13,163 nt of DNA from JBBTQZ01 sp964489135 (GCA_964489135.1 CAZAXK010000014.1:1-13163); one strand, 5' to 3'; counted from the first letter of the stretch, positions 6,530-13,104 are shown. Made by a program: numbers and translations. Notes: a model not told the origin generated them from the letters alone.

Positions 6530-6609
6530 ATAGTATTAACAAATGGAATTATTGTGATCGTTACTAAAATTCGTGGCCACTTGCAAAAAAACCATGATAT
6601 GCTAACTTT

Positions 6610-6746
6610 TTAACCAGAGACCAAGCTCTCTCGTATCGTAAGACTTTCCCAAGCGCTCTAGTCGGAAGCAGGGCATGAGGGAAAGCGGATGTGGCATCTT
6701 GGTTTGCTAGAGAAGGTCGACCCTTAGTGTGTCGGCCTTTTTTTAT
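6610..6746 (+). ncRNA. Putative small structured RNA of unknown family
   Basis: About 137 nt of non-coding plus-strand sequence with its own signals. An extended -10 (TGATATGCT, 6595-6603) precedes it and an intrinsic terminator ends it. The fold is nested: AGACCAAG (6618-6625) with CTTGGTTT (6698-6705), CTTTCCC (6644-6650) with GGGAAAG (6679-6685), and GCTCT (6655-6659) with AGGGC (6670-6674). The apical region contains GGAAGCAG, and GGATGTGGC lies in the 3' arm. Both resemble signal recognition particle RNA, but the base pairs that must close the SRP GGAA tetraloop are missing, so I do not name it. No coding neighbour lies on this strand. Confidence 0.5.
6713..6744 (+). terminator. Intrinsic terminator of the small RNA
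   Basis: AAGGTCGAC (6713-6721) pairs with GTCGGCCTT (6731-6739), including one G-U pair, and runs into seven T. It ends 6 nt before the stop codon of the convergent ppsA. Confidence 0.85.
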
Positions 6747-6749
6747 TGT

Positions 6750-9185
6750 CTATCCTTTATTTTGCTTAGATTCTTCTTCGGCGATGGCGGAGAGCATTGG
6801 GATAACAGAGTCGGGATTAAGCGAGACAGACTCTATGCCTTCGCGAATGAGGAAGCGCAAGAAATCGGGATAGTCGGAGGGTGCCTGACCGCAGAAGCCA
6901 ATGTATTTGCCTCGCTCGCGACATTTCTGGATCGCCAAAGAAACGAGCTTTTTTACAGCCGGATCATTTTCGTTCGAAATATGAGCGACGATGCCGGAGT
7001 CGCGGTCGAGCCCAAGCGTAAGTTGGGCAAGATCATTACTACCAATCGAGAAGCCATCGAAAATATCAAGGAATTCGTCGGCTCGCAAGACATTGGTTGG
7101 GATCTCACACATTACATATACCTTGAAGCCATTCTTACCTTTTTCTAGGTCTTCGTCCTTCAAAATATCCAAAACTTTCTGACCCTCCTCGGGTGTCCGA
7201 CAGAACGGTATAAGAGCGACGATGTTGGTAAGACCAAACTGCTCGCGAACCTTTTTCATCGCACGGACTTCAAGCTTGAAAGCTTCTCTAAATTTGGGGT
7301 CATGATAGCGCGAAGCACCGCGCCAACCGAGCATGGGATTTTCTTCTTTTGGCTCGTACTCCTCACCGCCAAGCAGAGTAGCGTACTCGTTGGTCTTGAA
7401 ATCAGAGAAGCGTACTACTACATCATTGGGCCAGAAAGCCGAACCAATTTGCCCAATACCCTCGGCCAATTTGTCGACATAAAACTGCAACTTGTCTTCA
7501 TAACCGATAGTGACGATTTCTATCTTTTCTCTTAAGGCCTTGGATTTTATATTATCGAAATTGAGGAGGGCATTGGGGTGAACTCGAATACCGGAAGCAA
7601 TGATAAATTCCTCGCGGGCGAGACCCACACCTTTGTTCGGAATGAAGGAGTACATGAAAGCCGATTCAGGTGAGCCGATGTTCATGCAGACCTTGGTTCG
7701 AGTTTCTGGCACCTTGGATACATCGTGGGTTTTCTCCTGCCACTCGAGCTTGCCTTCAAACACGTTGCCGACCGTCCCGCTCGAGGTGTCTACAGTGACA
7801 ACTTGACCTGTCTTCAAAATAGAAAGGGCGTTGCCGGTACCGATAACAGCTGGGATACCGAGCTCGCGCGAGACTATAGCTGCATGACTAGTCCGCCCAC
7901 CCTTTTCGGTAATTATCGCCGACGCCTTTTTCATGATCGGCTCCCAATCGGGGTCAGTGATCTCGGTAACTAGTATCTCGCCGTCTTCGAATTCGTTTAG
8001 CTTTTTTACATCTGTAATAATCCTAGCCTTGCCTGAGGCAATCTTGGTACCGACTGCAATCCCAGCCACTACTGGTTTGTCGTGAGTCGAGAGGGAATAC
8101 TCTGTTATTGAAAGATGATCCTTTTCGGACTGGACTGTTTCTGGTCTGGCTTGGACAATGAACAATTCGCCAGTTGTTCCGTCCTTGGCCCACTCGGTAT
8201 CCATCGGAGTCGGCTTACCGGCTCTCTCGGAATAATGTGCCTCAATCATCACACCCCAGCGTGCAAGGGTTAGGATTTCTTCGTTTGTCAGAACAAAACT
8301 TTCTCTCTCTTCCTTGGAATTCTTTACTTCCTTGATGGCCTTGGTAGCAGAAAGAGCATTCTTGCCACTCGAGACATAGATCATTTTGCTCTCCTTGGAA
8401 CCCAAATCTTTTTTGATTATGGGAGCGAAATTCTGAGCCAAAGTTGGCTTGAAGACTAGGTATGAATCTGGGGTTACCTTGCCTTGCACCACCATCTCGC
8501 CCAAACCCCATGAGGCATCAATCTCGACAACGTTTCTAAAACCGCTCTCGGTGTCCAGTGTGAACATGACCCCAGACGACCCGACGTCTGAGCGCACCAT
8601 CTTCTGGACACCAACAGAAAGCGCCACGTCAAAATGGTTGAAGCCCTTATCGACGCGATAAGAAATAGCTCGATCGTTCCAAAGTGAGGCAAAAGCGGCC
8701 TTGGTCGCTTCGATGACATTTTCTTCGCCTACCACATTGAGATAAGTTTCGTGTTCGCCAGCAAAGGACGCTCCGGGGAGGTCTTCCGCAGTCGCCGAGG
8801 AACGGACGGCCGTATCTGCTTCTTCCATCTGGTATGCATGGGAAAGATTGCGATACGCCTCGCTTATTTCGCGCTTCAACTCCTCGGGTATTTCTGACTT
8901 GATAATCTTTTCTCTTATGGTTTTGCCCACATGTTGCAACTTTTTGACATCAGAAGTGTCGAGGCCTTCAAGAGTTTTTTCTATAAAGGAAGTGAGGCCC
9001 TCCTTCTCTATAAAATAACGGTAAGAATAGGCGGTGACAGCAAAACCGTTTGGAACACGAATACCCTTAGGTACAAGAGTGGTGTACATTTCTCCGAGTG
9101 AGGCGTTCTTGCCCCCAACTAATGCGACATCAACAATCCTAATCTGGTCGAACCAGAGTATGAATTTCTTTTCTTTATTTTCCAT
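6750..9185 (-). CDS. ppsA: Phosphoenolpyruvate synthase (pyruvate, water dikinase)
   Basis: Converts pyruvate, ATP and water to PEP, AMP and phosphate (EC 2.7.9.2), opposing pyruvate kinase. The 811 residues match PEP synthase (about 790-810) better than pyruvate phosphate dikinase (about 880). The N-terminal ATP-grasp domain shows GGKNASLGEM, AVRSSATAEDLPGASFAG and HETYLNV. The swivel domain carries the phosphohistidine H434 in GGRTSHAAIVSRELGIPA. The C-terminal barrel has IPFCRTPEEG, SIGSNDLAQLTLGLDRDSG and the catalytic C765 in GFCGQAPSDYP. No Shine-Dalgarno sequence stands before the ATG; the upstream run is A-rich. It starts 36 nt after glycerate kinase and is probably co-transcribed with it. 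No PpsR-type regulatory kinase gene is nearby. Confidence 0.96.
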   Translation of the reverse strand: MENKEKKFILWFDQIRIVDVALVGGKNASLGEMYTTLVPKGIRVPNGFAVTAYSYRYFIEKEGLTSFIEKTLEGLDTSDVKKLQHVGKTIREKIIKSEIPEELKREISEAYRNLSHAYQMEEADTAVRSSATAEDLPGASFAGEHETYLNVVGEENVIEATKAAFASLWNDRAISYRVDKGFNHFDVALSVGVQKMVRSDVGSSGVMFTLDTESGFRNVVEIDASWGLGEMVVQGKVTPDSYLVFKPTLAQNFAPIIKKDLGSKESKMIYVSSGKNALSATKAIKEVKNSKEERESFVLTNEEILTLARWGVMIEAHYSERAGKPTPMDTEWAKDGTTGELFIVQARPETVQSEKDHLSITEYSLSTHDKPVVAGIAVGTKIASGKARIITDVKKLNEFEDGEILVTEITDPDWEPIMKKASAIITEKGGRTSHAAIVSRELGIPAVIGTGNALSILKTGQVVTVDTSSGTVGNVFEGKLEWQEKTHDVSKVPETRTKVCMNIGSPESAFMYSFIPNKGVGLAREEFIIASGIRVHPNALLNFDNIKSKALREKIEIVTIGYEDKLQFYVDKLAEGIGQIGSAFWPNDVVVRFSDFKTNEYATLLGGEEYEPKEENPMLGWRGASRYHDPKFREAFKLEVRAMKKVREQFGLTNIVALIPFCRTPEEGQKVLDILKDEDLEKGKNGFKVYVMCEIPTNVLRADEFLDIFDGFSIGSNDLAQLTLGLDRDSGIVAHISNENDPAVKKLVSLAIQKCRERGKYIGFCGQAPSDYPDFLRFLIREGIESVSLNPDSVIPMLSAIAEEESKQNKG

Positions 9186-9221
9186 GTTCTTTTTTTATGC
9201 TCCGCAATTGTAAATAGATTT

Positions 9222-10514
9222 TTACTTCGTAATTAGTATAACCAAATCCGATACATTTGACCCGAGTCGTCCTGTGTATATCGCCCCGCCTACACTTTCC
9301 CAAAAGTTGTAACTGTCGTTTGTTGCTAAAAACTTTTCTGCATCCAGACCAAAATTTCTTGCTTTGTCCAAAATAAATTTGTCGGCGATGGCTCCCGCAT
9401 GATCAGTGTTGTCGAAGCCGTCGCTTGCAAGTACACACAAGAGTGCGCCTTCGCGCACGTAGGGCAGTGCCGACAAGGCGAGCTCCTGATTGCGACCGCC
9501 GCGACCCGGATGAGCTCCGCCCGAAGCGTACCTCGGGTCTATCGCGACAGTCGTCTCACCGCCAAAGATGAGGCAAGTCCGACTTGGAATTTCGCGCTGC
9601 GCGATCTCGCGCCCAACCTTGGTTGCATTGCCAGAGAGAGTTTCTGTCTCAATTGTGGCTTTGTATCCGAGCCGTTCCGCTTCGGATTTGATCGCGCTTA
9701 ACGCATCAATGTTTGAGACCGTAAGAAAATTATGAGTGTTTGCAAAATACTTTTCTTCCTTTGGTGTTTCGATAAGTACACTTGGGTCGACATTTACTCC
9801 ATATTTTTCTAAAACATTTTTTGCATCCTCCATCGTCGTCTTGTCCGGCACGGTCGGGCCTGAGGAAACCACCGAGATGTCATTGCCCAACACATCAGAA
9901 AATATGAGTGAGACGATCCTTGCTGGGAAAAGTAGCTTAGCGAGTCCGCCACCATGAACATTTGAGAGGTGCTTGCGCACCGTATTGAGTTCGTATATAT
10001 CTGCACCTTTCTCGTTCAATTCTTCGGTTATCTTGGCAAAATCTTCGGGCGACAATTGGTGCGGAGAACAAAGCAAGGAAGACCCGCCCCCAGAAACAAG
10101 TACCAGCACCAGATCCTCCGGAGTAACACCGTCAACCATTTTCAGGATTTCTTGGGTCGCTCTAATATTTGCTTCGGAAGGGTAGGGATGAGTACCGACG
10201 TAGGATTTGATCTTTTGCAAAATTCCGGCCCGCACATCAATGACCATACCCTGAGTCAAGTGATCGCCCAAAATATCCTCTATAACTCGCGCTCCATCCA
10301 AGGCACATTTGCCAACACCGACAAAAAAAATCCTCTGAGGGATCGGGACTTTTTGTCCGTCGATATTTAGGGCACCTTCTTCAAGCTTTATTTTTTGACG
10401 AAGAATACGACCCGTATCAATTGCCGCCAAACCAGCTTCGAGAATAGCAAGCGCGTCTTTACGAAGCTCAGTGTTTTCACTACAAAGCTCCTCTTTATTC
10501 TTTATTACCGACAT
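9222..10514 (-). CDS. Glycerate 2-kinase (MOFRL/DUF4147 family)
   Basis: Phosphorylates D-glycerate to 2-phosphoglycerate (EC 2.7.1.165), which feeds directly into the enolase encoded in this window. The 430 residues show the two-domain family plan. The N-terminal DUF4147 part has GVGKCALDGA with K69, the glycine-rich SGGGSSLL (141-148) and NTVRKHLSNVHGG (177-189). The C-terminal MOFRL part has GGETTV (318-323), GRGGRNQELAL (337-347) and SDGFDNTD (364-371). Some members are called hydroxypyruvate reductase (TtuD) in databases, but the family is a kinase. The start codon lies next to a dyad-rich promoter region. The gene leads a minus-strand pair with ppsA, so glycerate carbon could pass to PEP under shared control. 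Confidence 0.9.
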   Translation of the reverse strand: MSVIKNKEELCSENTELRKDALAILEAGLAAIDTGRILRQKIKLEEGALNIDGQKVPIPQRIFFVGVGKCALDGARVIEDILGDHLTQGMVIDVRAGILQKIKSYVGTHPYPSEANIRATQEILKMVDGVTPEDLVLVLVSGGGSSLLCSPHQLSPEDFAKITEELNEKGADIYELNTVRKHLSNVHGGGLAKLLFPARIVSLIFSDVLGNDISVVSSGPTVPDKTTMEDAKNVLEKYGVNVDPSVLIETPKEEKYFANTHNFLTVSNIDALSAIKSEAERLGYKATIETETLSGNATKVGREIAQREIPSRTCLIFGGETTVAIDPRYASGGAHPGRGGRNQELALSALPYVREGALLCVLASDGFDNTDHAGAIADKFILDKARNFGLDAEKFLATNDSYNFWESVGGAIYTGRLGSNVSDLVILITK

Positions 10515-10516
10515 TT

Positions 10517-10555
10517 ATCGACATTTTAGCACTATTTCTCGAGAAATATGTCGAT
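10517..10555 (-). promoter_or_regulatory. Dyad-rich promoter/operator region of the glycerate kinase-ppsA unit
   Basis: Two arms, ATCGACAT (10517-10524) and ATGTCGAT (10548-10555), form an inverted repeat. It encloses most of a perfect 16-bp palindrome, TATTTCTCGAGAAATA (10533-10548). On the minus strand TAAAAT, a -10-like hexamer, lies between palindrome and gene. A further CGACAT copy overlaps the start codon. The layout suits a dimeric regulator; no regulator is identified. Confidence 0.45.
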
Positions 10556-10583
10556 CTGGGGAGAAAACGAATAATTATTGCCT

Positions 10584-10654
10584 TCGGACCGCCGGGAATC
10601 GAACCCGGATCTCACGAACCCGAATCGTGTATACTGCCACTGTACTACGGTCCG
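10584..10654 (-). tRNA. proK: tRNA-Pro (anticodon CGG)
   Basis: Minus strand: acceptor CGGACCG/CGGTCCG, D stem GTAC/GTAT, anticodon stem CACGA/TCGTG with loop TTCGGGT, 4-nt variable loop, T arm CCGGG/CCCGG, discriminator A. C1-G72 is usual for bacterial tRNA-Pro. CCA is not encoded. It follows tRNA-Leu by 6 nt. Confidence 0.93.
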
Positions 10655-10660
10655 CTGCAG

Positions 10661-10744
10661 TGCTCGAGGGGAGACTTGAACTCCCACAACCTTGCGGTTA
10701 TAGCGTCCTGAACGCTACGTGTCTACCAATTCCACCACCCGAGC
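10661..10744 (-). tRNA. leuT: tRNA-Leu (anticodon CAG)
   Basis: Minus strand: acceptor GCTCGGG/CTCGAGC (one G-U), anticodon stem TAGCG/CGCTA with loop TTCAGGA, and a long variable arm AACC-GCAA-GGTT that marks a class II tRNA. The T arm has TTCAAGT and the discriminator is A. CCA is not encoded. Confidence 0.93.
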
Positions 10745-10762
10745 GCTCTTGCTGTCTTGGTA

Positions 10763-10791
10763 AATATAGCAGAATTTACATTTTCGTCGAA
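10763..10791 (-). promoter_or_regulatory. Promoter of the tRNA-Leu/tRNA-Pro unit
   Basis: On the minus strand TTCGAC (10786-10791) and TATATT (10763-10768) are separated by 17 bp, and the -10 ends 18 nt before tRNA-Leu. It overlaps the promoter of the divergent sigma-factor gene. Confidence 0.5.
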
Positions 10792-10802
10792 TGTGGTAAC
10801 TT
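10775..10802 (+). promoter_or_regulatory. Putative promoter of the sigma-factor gene
   Basis: TTTACA (10775-10780) and TAACTT (10797-10802) stand 16 bp apart, 18 nt before the GTG start. It shares its DNA with the divergent tRNA promoter. Confidence 0.4.
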
Positions 10803-10820
10803 ATTTTTTAGAGGTGGCCA

Positions 10821-11294
10821 GTGAACGATTTTTTCCAAAGTGGGTATGCTAAGGATTTCCAGATGACAGTGCGCTTTCTGGGTTCACGCTTCGGTCTCCC
10901 CGACAGCGAGGCCGAAGAAATTGCTCAGCAGGCTTGGGTACAAGGTTTTGAGCGACTCGAGCAACTCCGAGATCAACGGATGCTCAGGACTTGGGTAAAC
11001 AGCATCGCCAAAAACCTCGTTCGTGTTCGAATACGGAGGCAACAAATCGTTGAGTTTGTGCCTCTACAGGACGGCGTGGCACCGCCGGAACGATCCTTCC
11101 AATTGGACTTGCGACCGTACTTTCTTTCTAAGAGGGAAGAGCTCATTGTTCGGCTTGCATACGAACAAGGTTTTAACACCAAAGAGATCCGGGCTGTCTT
11201 GCCCCAGATGACGGGGATGGCCATCCGAATCGCGCTCACTCGGGCGCGCCGGAAGATCCGTGCACATCTCCAGAACGCTTCCAGGCCCCACTAG
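10821..11294 (+). CDS. ECF-type RNA polymerase sigma factor
   Basis: Probably directs RNA polymerase to a small set of promoters. The 157 residues have the two domains typical of extracytoplasmic-function sigma factors. Region 2 spans about 10-73, with DSEAEEIAQQAWVQGFERL and then TWVNSIAKNLVRVRIRR, which match the core-binding and -10-recognition helices. Region 4 spans about 100-150, with LSKREELIVRLAYEQGFNTKEI and ALTRARRKIRAHL, the -35-binding helix-turn-helix. Region 3 is absent, as expected for ECF factors. The start is GTG, preceded at 3 nt by AGAGGTGG, one of the few Shine-Dalgarno-like sequences in the window although the 16S tail lacks its complement. No anti-sigma gene adjoins it. 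The stop codon sits inside the terminator hairpin. Confidence 0.8.
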   Translation: MNDFFQSGYAKDFQMTVRFLGSRFGLPDSEAEEIAQQAWVQGFERLEQLRDQRMLRTWVNSIAKNLVRVRIRRQQIVEFVPLQDGVAPPERSFQLDLRPYFLSKREELIVRLAYEQGFNTKEIRAVLPQMTGMAIRIALTRARRKIRAHLQNASRPH

Positions 11295-11308
11295 GGGCCT
11301 GTTTCGTT
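11282..11308 (+). terminator. Terminator overlapping the sigma-factor stop codon
   Basis: CAGGCCCC (11282-11289), loop ACTA, GGGGCCTG (11294-11301), then TTTCGTT. The TAG stop (11292-11294) lies in the loop and first stem base, so a ribosome terminating there would cover the hairpin. Confidence 0.8.
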
Positions 11309-11334
11309 GATCTATATCGGCATTTCAGCGATAT

Positions 11335-11362
11335 TTGCATTATTTTGGCAATTTGTTATCAT
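11335..11362 (+). promoter_or_regulatory. Promoter of rpsP, giving a near-leaderless mRNA
   Basis: TTGCAT (11335-11340) and TATCAT (11357-11362) are 16 bp apart. The -10 ends 7 nt before the rpsP ATG, so transcription should start at or next to the start codon. Confidence 0.5.
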
Positions 11363-11369
11363 TGGCTCG

Positions 11370-11846
11370 ATGTTAAAAATAAGGATGCAAAGAGTCGGAA
11401 GGAAGCACGAGCCTGTTTTCAGGCTTGTTTTGACTGAGTCTCAAAACTCAACCAAAAGTGGGAGATTCCTAGAAATATTGGGCTCCTATGATTCTAGGCG
11501 CGCAGAAAAGGCCGAATTCAAATCGGACAAAATATTGCATTGGATCAAAAACGGCGCACAACTTAGCCCAACCGTCCATAACCTCCTAGTCAGCCGTGGA
11601 GCTATCACCGGCAAGAAGGTAAGCGTACTACCAAAAAAGATTATAATGGAAGCCAAGAACAAAAAGCTTGAAGCGGCCAAGAAAGTAGAGGAAGAGAAGG
11701 CCGAACAAGCTCGAGCCAAAGCCGAAGCAGAGGCAAAAGCAACCGAACCAAAGTTGGAGGAAGAAAAAGTAGAAGAACAAAAGACGGAAGAAGGAGTAGC
11801 AGAAGAAGCAGTAGTGGAAGAAAAGACAGAGGAAGTGGCGCAATAG
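11370..11846 (+). CDS. rpsP: 30S ribosomal protein S16 with long acidic tail
   Basis: S16 is a small-subunit protein needed for 30S assembly. The ATG at 11370 starts MLKIRMQRVGRKHEPVFRLV, the standard family N-terminus. An in-frame start at 11307 would add 21 hydrophobic residues lying under the promoter, so I reject it. Residues 1-85 are the conserved S16 domain (NSTKSGRFLEILGSYD at 26-41). Residues from about 92 to 158 form a low-complexity tail rich in Glu, Lys and Ala, probably helical or coiled coil and strongly acidic at its end. The usual S16 is 80-90 residues, so the protein is almost doubled. No Shine-Dalgarno sequence is seen. It is followed by khpA, a common rpsP neighbour. Confidence 0.95.
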   Translation: MLKIRMQRVGRKHEPVFRLVLTESQNSTKSGRFLEILGSYDSRRAEKAEFKSDKILHWIKNGAQLSPTVHNLLVSRGAITGKKVSVLPKKIIMEAKNKKLEAAKKVEEEKAEQARAKAEAEAKATEPKLEEEKVEEQKTEEGVAEEAVVEEKTEEVAQ

Positions 11847-11883
11847 ATTGCAACCAGTTTATTTATAAAGAGTTAACAGCACA

Positions 11884-11889
11884 TATAAA
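11884..11889 (+). promoter_or_regulatory. -10-like box immediately before khpA
   Basis: TATAAA lies 4 nt before the khpA ATG. If used, the transcript would begin at about the start codon and be leaderless. No convincing -35 is present, so readthrough from rpsP remains an alternative. Confidence 0.35.
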
Positions 11890-11893
11890 AACA

Positions 11894-12220
11894 ATGGAAA
11901 AGGATCAGGAATTTCTGGATTTCGTTATAAGAGGATTGGTGGATCATCCAGAATCCGTCAAAATCAATCGTACGGTAGATGAAATGGGAGTACTCCTAAG
12001 TCTCGACGTTCATCCGGACGATATGGGCAAGATCATCGGCCGAAGTGGCAATACAGCCAAGGCCATCAGAATTCTTCTACGCGTTGTCGGTATGAAGAAC
12101 AATGCCCGAGTCAACCTAAAGATCAATGAGCCGGAAGGGGGCAGACGATCTAGCCCATCATCCACATCATCGGCATCGAGTGTTTCGATGGACGATGTGA
12201 TCGAAGATTTGAAGCTATAA
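11894..12220 (+). CDS. khpA: KH-domain RNA-binding protein KhpA
   Basis: A small RNA-binding protein of the KhpA/YlqC family, which in other bacteria partners with KhpB (Jag/EloR) and affects RNA levels and cell division. The 108 residues contain a single KH domain (about 20-80) with the signature GKIIGRSG, whose GxxG loop is G49-R50-S51-G52. The N-terminus EFLDFVIRGLVDHPESVKI is the usual YlqC opening. A serine-rich tail (86-98) and a short acidic end (DDVIEDLKL) are additions. Its place directly after rpsP matches the common order rpsP-khpA-rimM-trmD, but rimM is missing here. Upstream sequence is AT-rich with no Shine-Dalgarno. Confidence 0.92.
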   Translation: MEKDQEFLDFVIRGLVDHPESVKINRTVDEMGVLLSLDVHPDDMGKIIGRSGNTAKAIRILLRVVGMKNNARVNLKINEPEGGRRSSPSSTSSASSVSMDDVIEDLKL

Positions 12221-12250
12221 GTTCATAAAGACGCAAGTTATAAAGTTCCT

Positions 12251-12286
12251 AAAGTAGAATCGGGTCAACGCCCGATTTTACTTTGT
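12251..12286. terminator. Bidirectional terminator between khpA and trmD
   Basis: A 14-bp stem (12251-12264 with 12271-12284, one G-U) with loop TCAACG is A-rich on its left arm and T-rich on its right arm. It separates trmD from the rpsP-khpA transcript. Confidence 0.75.
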
Positions 12287-12344
12287 CGCAATTTCGTTGT
12301 ATCCTGCGCCTTATACCTTTATAAACCTTTTACATTCAACTGAC

Positions 12345-13058
12345 GTGAATTACCATATCGTAACTTTATTTCCCGAGGCCTTTAGCTCGTACCTTGATAC
12401 GTCGATACTTGGTCGTGCCCGCAAGGACGGTAAGATCAAATTGAATTTTTATAATCCCAGAGATTTCGCCAAGCCGACAAGGTCCCAAAAAGGTAAAGAG
12501 AAGCCGTATGTCAGAGTCGACCACACCCCTTACGGTGGTGGAGCAGGCATGGTCCTACAAGCCGAACCGATCCTCAAAGCAGTAGACAAAGCGACCAAGA
12601 AAACCGGCAAAACCAAGATCGTGCTCTTCTCGGCCAAGGGCAAGAGCTTCAACCAAAAGATGGCCTACGACTGGGCCAAGAAATACGAAGACATTGTCTT
12701 TATAACTGGCCGCTACGAGGGCATAGACGAGAGAGTAAGGAAGGCCCTAAAAGCCGAGGAGGTCTCTATCGGGCCATACGTTTTGACCGATGGCGACGTG
12801 GCTACCATGGTCGTGTGCTCGGCGGTGACGAGGTTGCTCTCCGGAGTTATCAAGCTCGAATCCCTCGAGGAAGAGTCTCATTGGAATTTATTATTGAAAA
12901 AGGAGAAGGGATATAAATTGGGTGAGAACGGTTTGGAATATCCGCATTACACGAGACCTGAGGTCTTGGAATACAAGGGCAAGAAATATCGAGTACCGAA
13001 GGTGTTGCTCAGTGGTAATCATAAGAAGATTGAGGAGTGGAGGAAGGGAAAGAGATAA
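12345..13058 (+). CDS. trmD: tRNA (guanine-N1)-methyltransferase TrmD
   Basis: Methylates G37 of tRNAs reading CNN codons, using S-adenosylmethionine, and prevents frameshifts (EC 2.1.1.228). The GTG at 12345 gives 237 residues beginning (M)NYHIVTLFPEAF, the usual TrmD start. A TTG at 12297 would add 16 atypical residues. The knotted SPOUT motifs are TPYGGGAGM (61-69), TGRYEGIDERV (121-131), SIGPYVLTDGD (141-151) and YPHYTRPEV (199-207), with LLSGNHKKIEEWR near the end. Two features differ from E. coli: GPYVLTDGD stands where GDYVLSGGE is usual, and the segment with the catalytic aspartate reads SLEEESHW, with Glu at that place and about 13 extra residues following. tRNA-Leu(CAG) and tRNA-Pro(CGG) in this window, both with G37, are expected substrates. 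Confidence 0.93.
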   Translation: MNYHIVTLFPEAFSSYLDTSILGRARKDGKIKLNFYNPRDFAKPTRSQKGKEKPYVRVDHTPYGGGAGMVLQAEPILKAVDKATKKTGKTKIVLFSAKGKSFNQKMAYDWAKKYEDIVFITGRYEGIDERVRKALKAEEVSIGPYVLTDGDVATMVVCSAVTRLLSGVIKLESLEEESHWNLLLKKEKGYKLGENGLEYPHYTRPEVLEYKGKKYRVPKVLLSGNHKKIEEWRKGKR

Positions 13059-13065
13059 ACAAAAC

Positions 13066-13092
13066 CGCTCGGGACTATCCCGAGCGATTTTG
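13066..13092 (+). terminator. Terminator of trmD
   Basis: CGCTCGGGA (13066-13074), loop CTA, TCCCGAGCG (13078-13086), then ATTTTG. It begins 8 nt after the stop codon. Confidence 0.85.
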
Positions 13093-13104
13093 TTACCCCC
13101 TCAC

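Noticed and set aside
5831..6539. Target-site duplication around the repeat cassette
   Set aside because: The ten bases outside each repeat (ATTGATATGT and ATAGTATTAA) do not match, so no duplication can be claimed.
6610..6746. Firm call of SRP RNA (ffs)
   Set aside because: The GGAA tetraloop is not closed by the required pairs and the order of helices is only loosely similar, so resemblance may be chance.
8242..8511. 89-codon minus-strand frame inside ppsA
   Set aside because: It lies in another frame of a complete, well-conserved gene and shows no motif.
11628..11853. Leucine- and phenylalanine-rich antisense frames opposite the S16 tail
   Set aside because: They are the complement of GAA/AAG-rich low-complexity codons and would not be independent genes.
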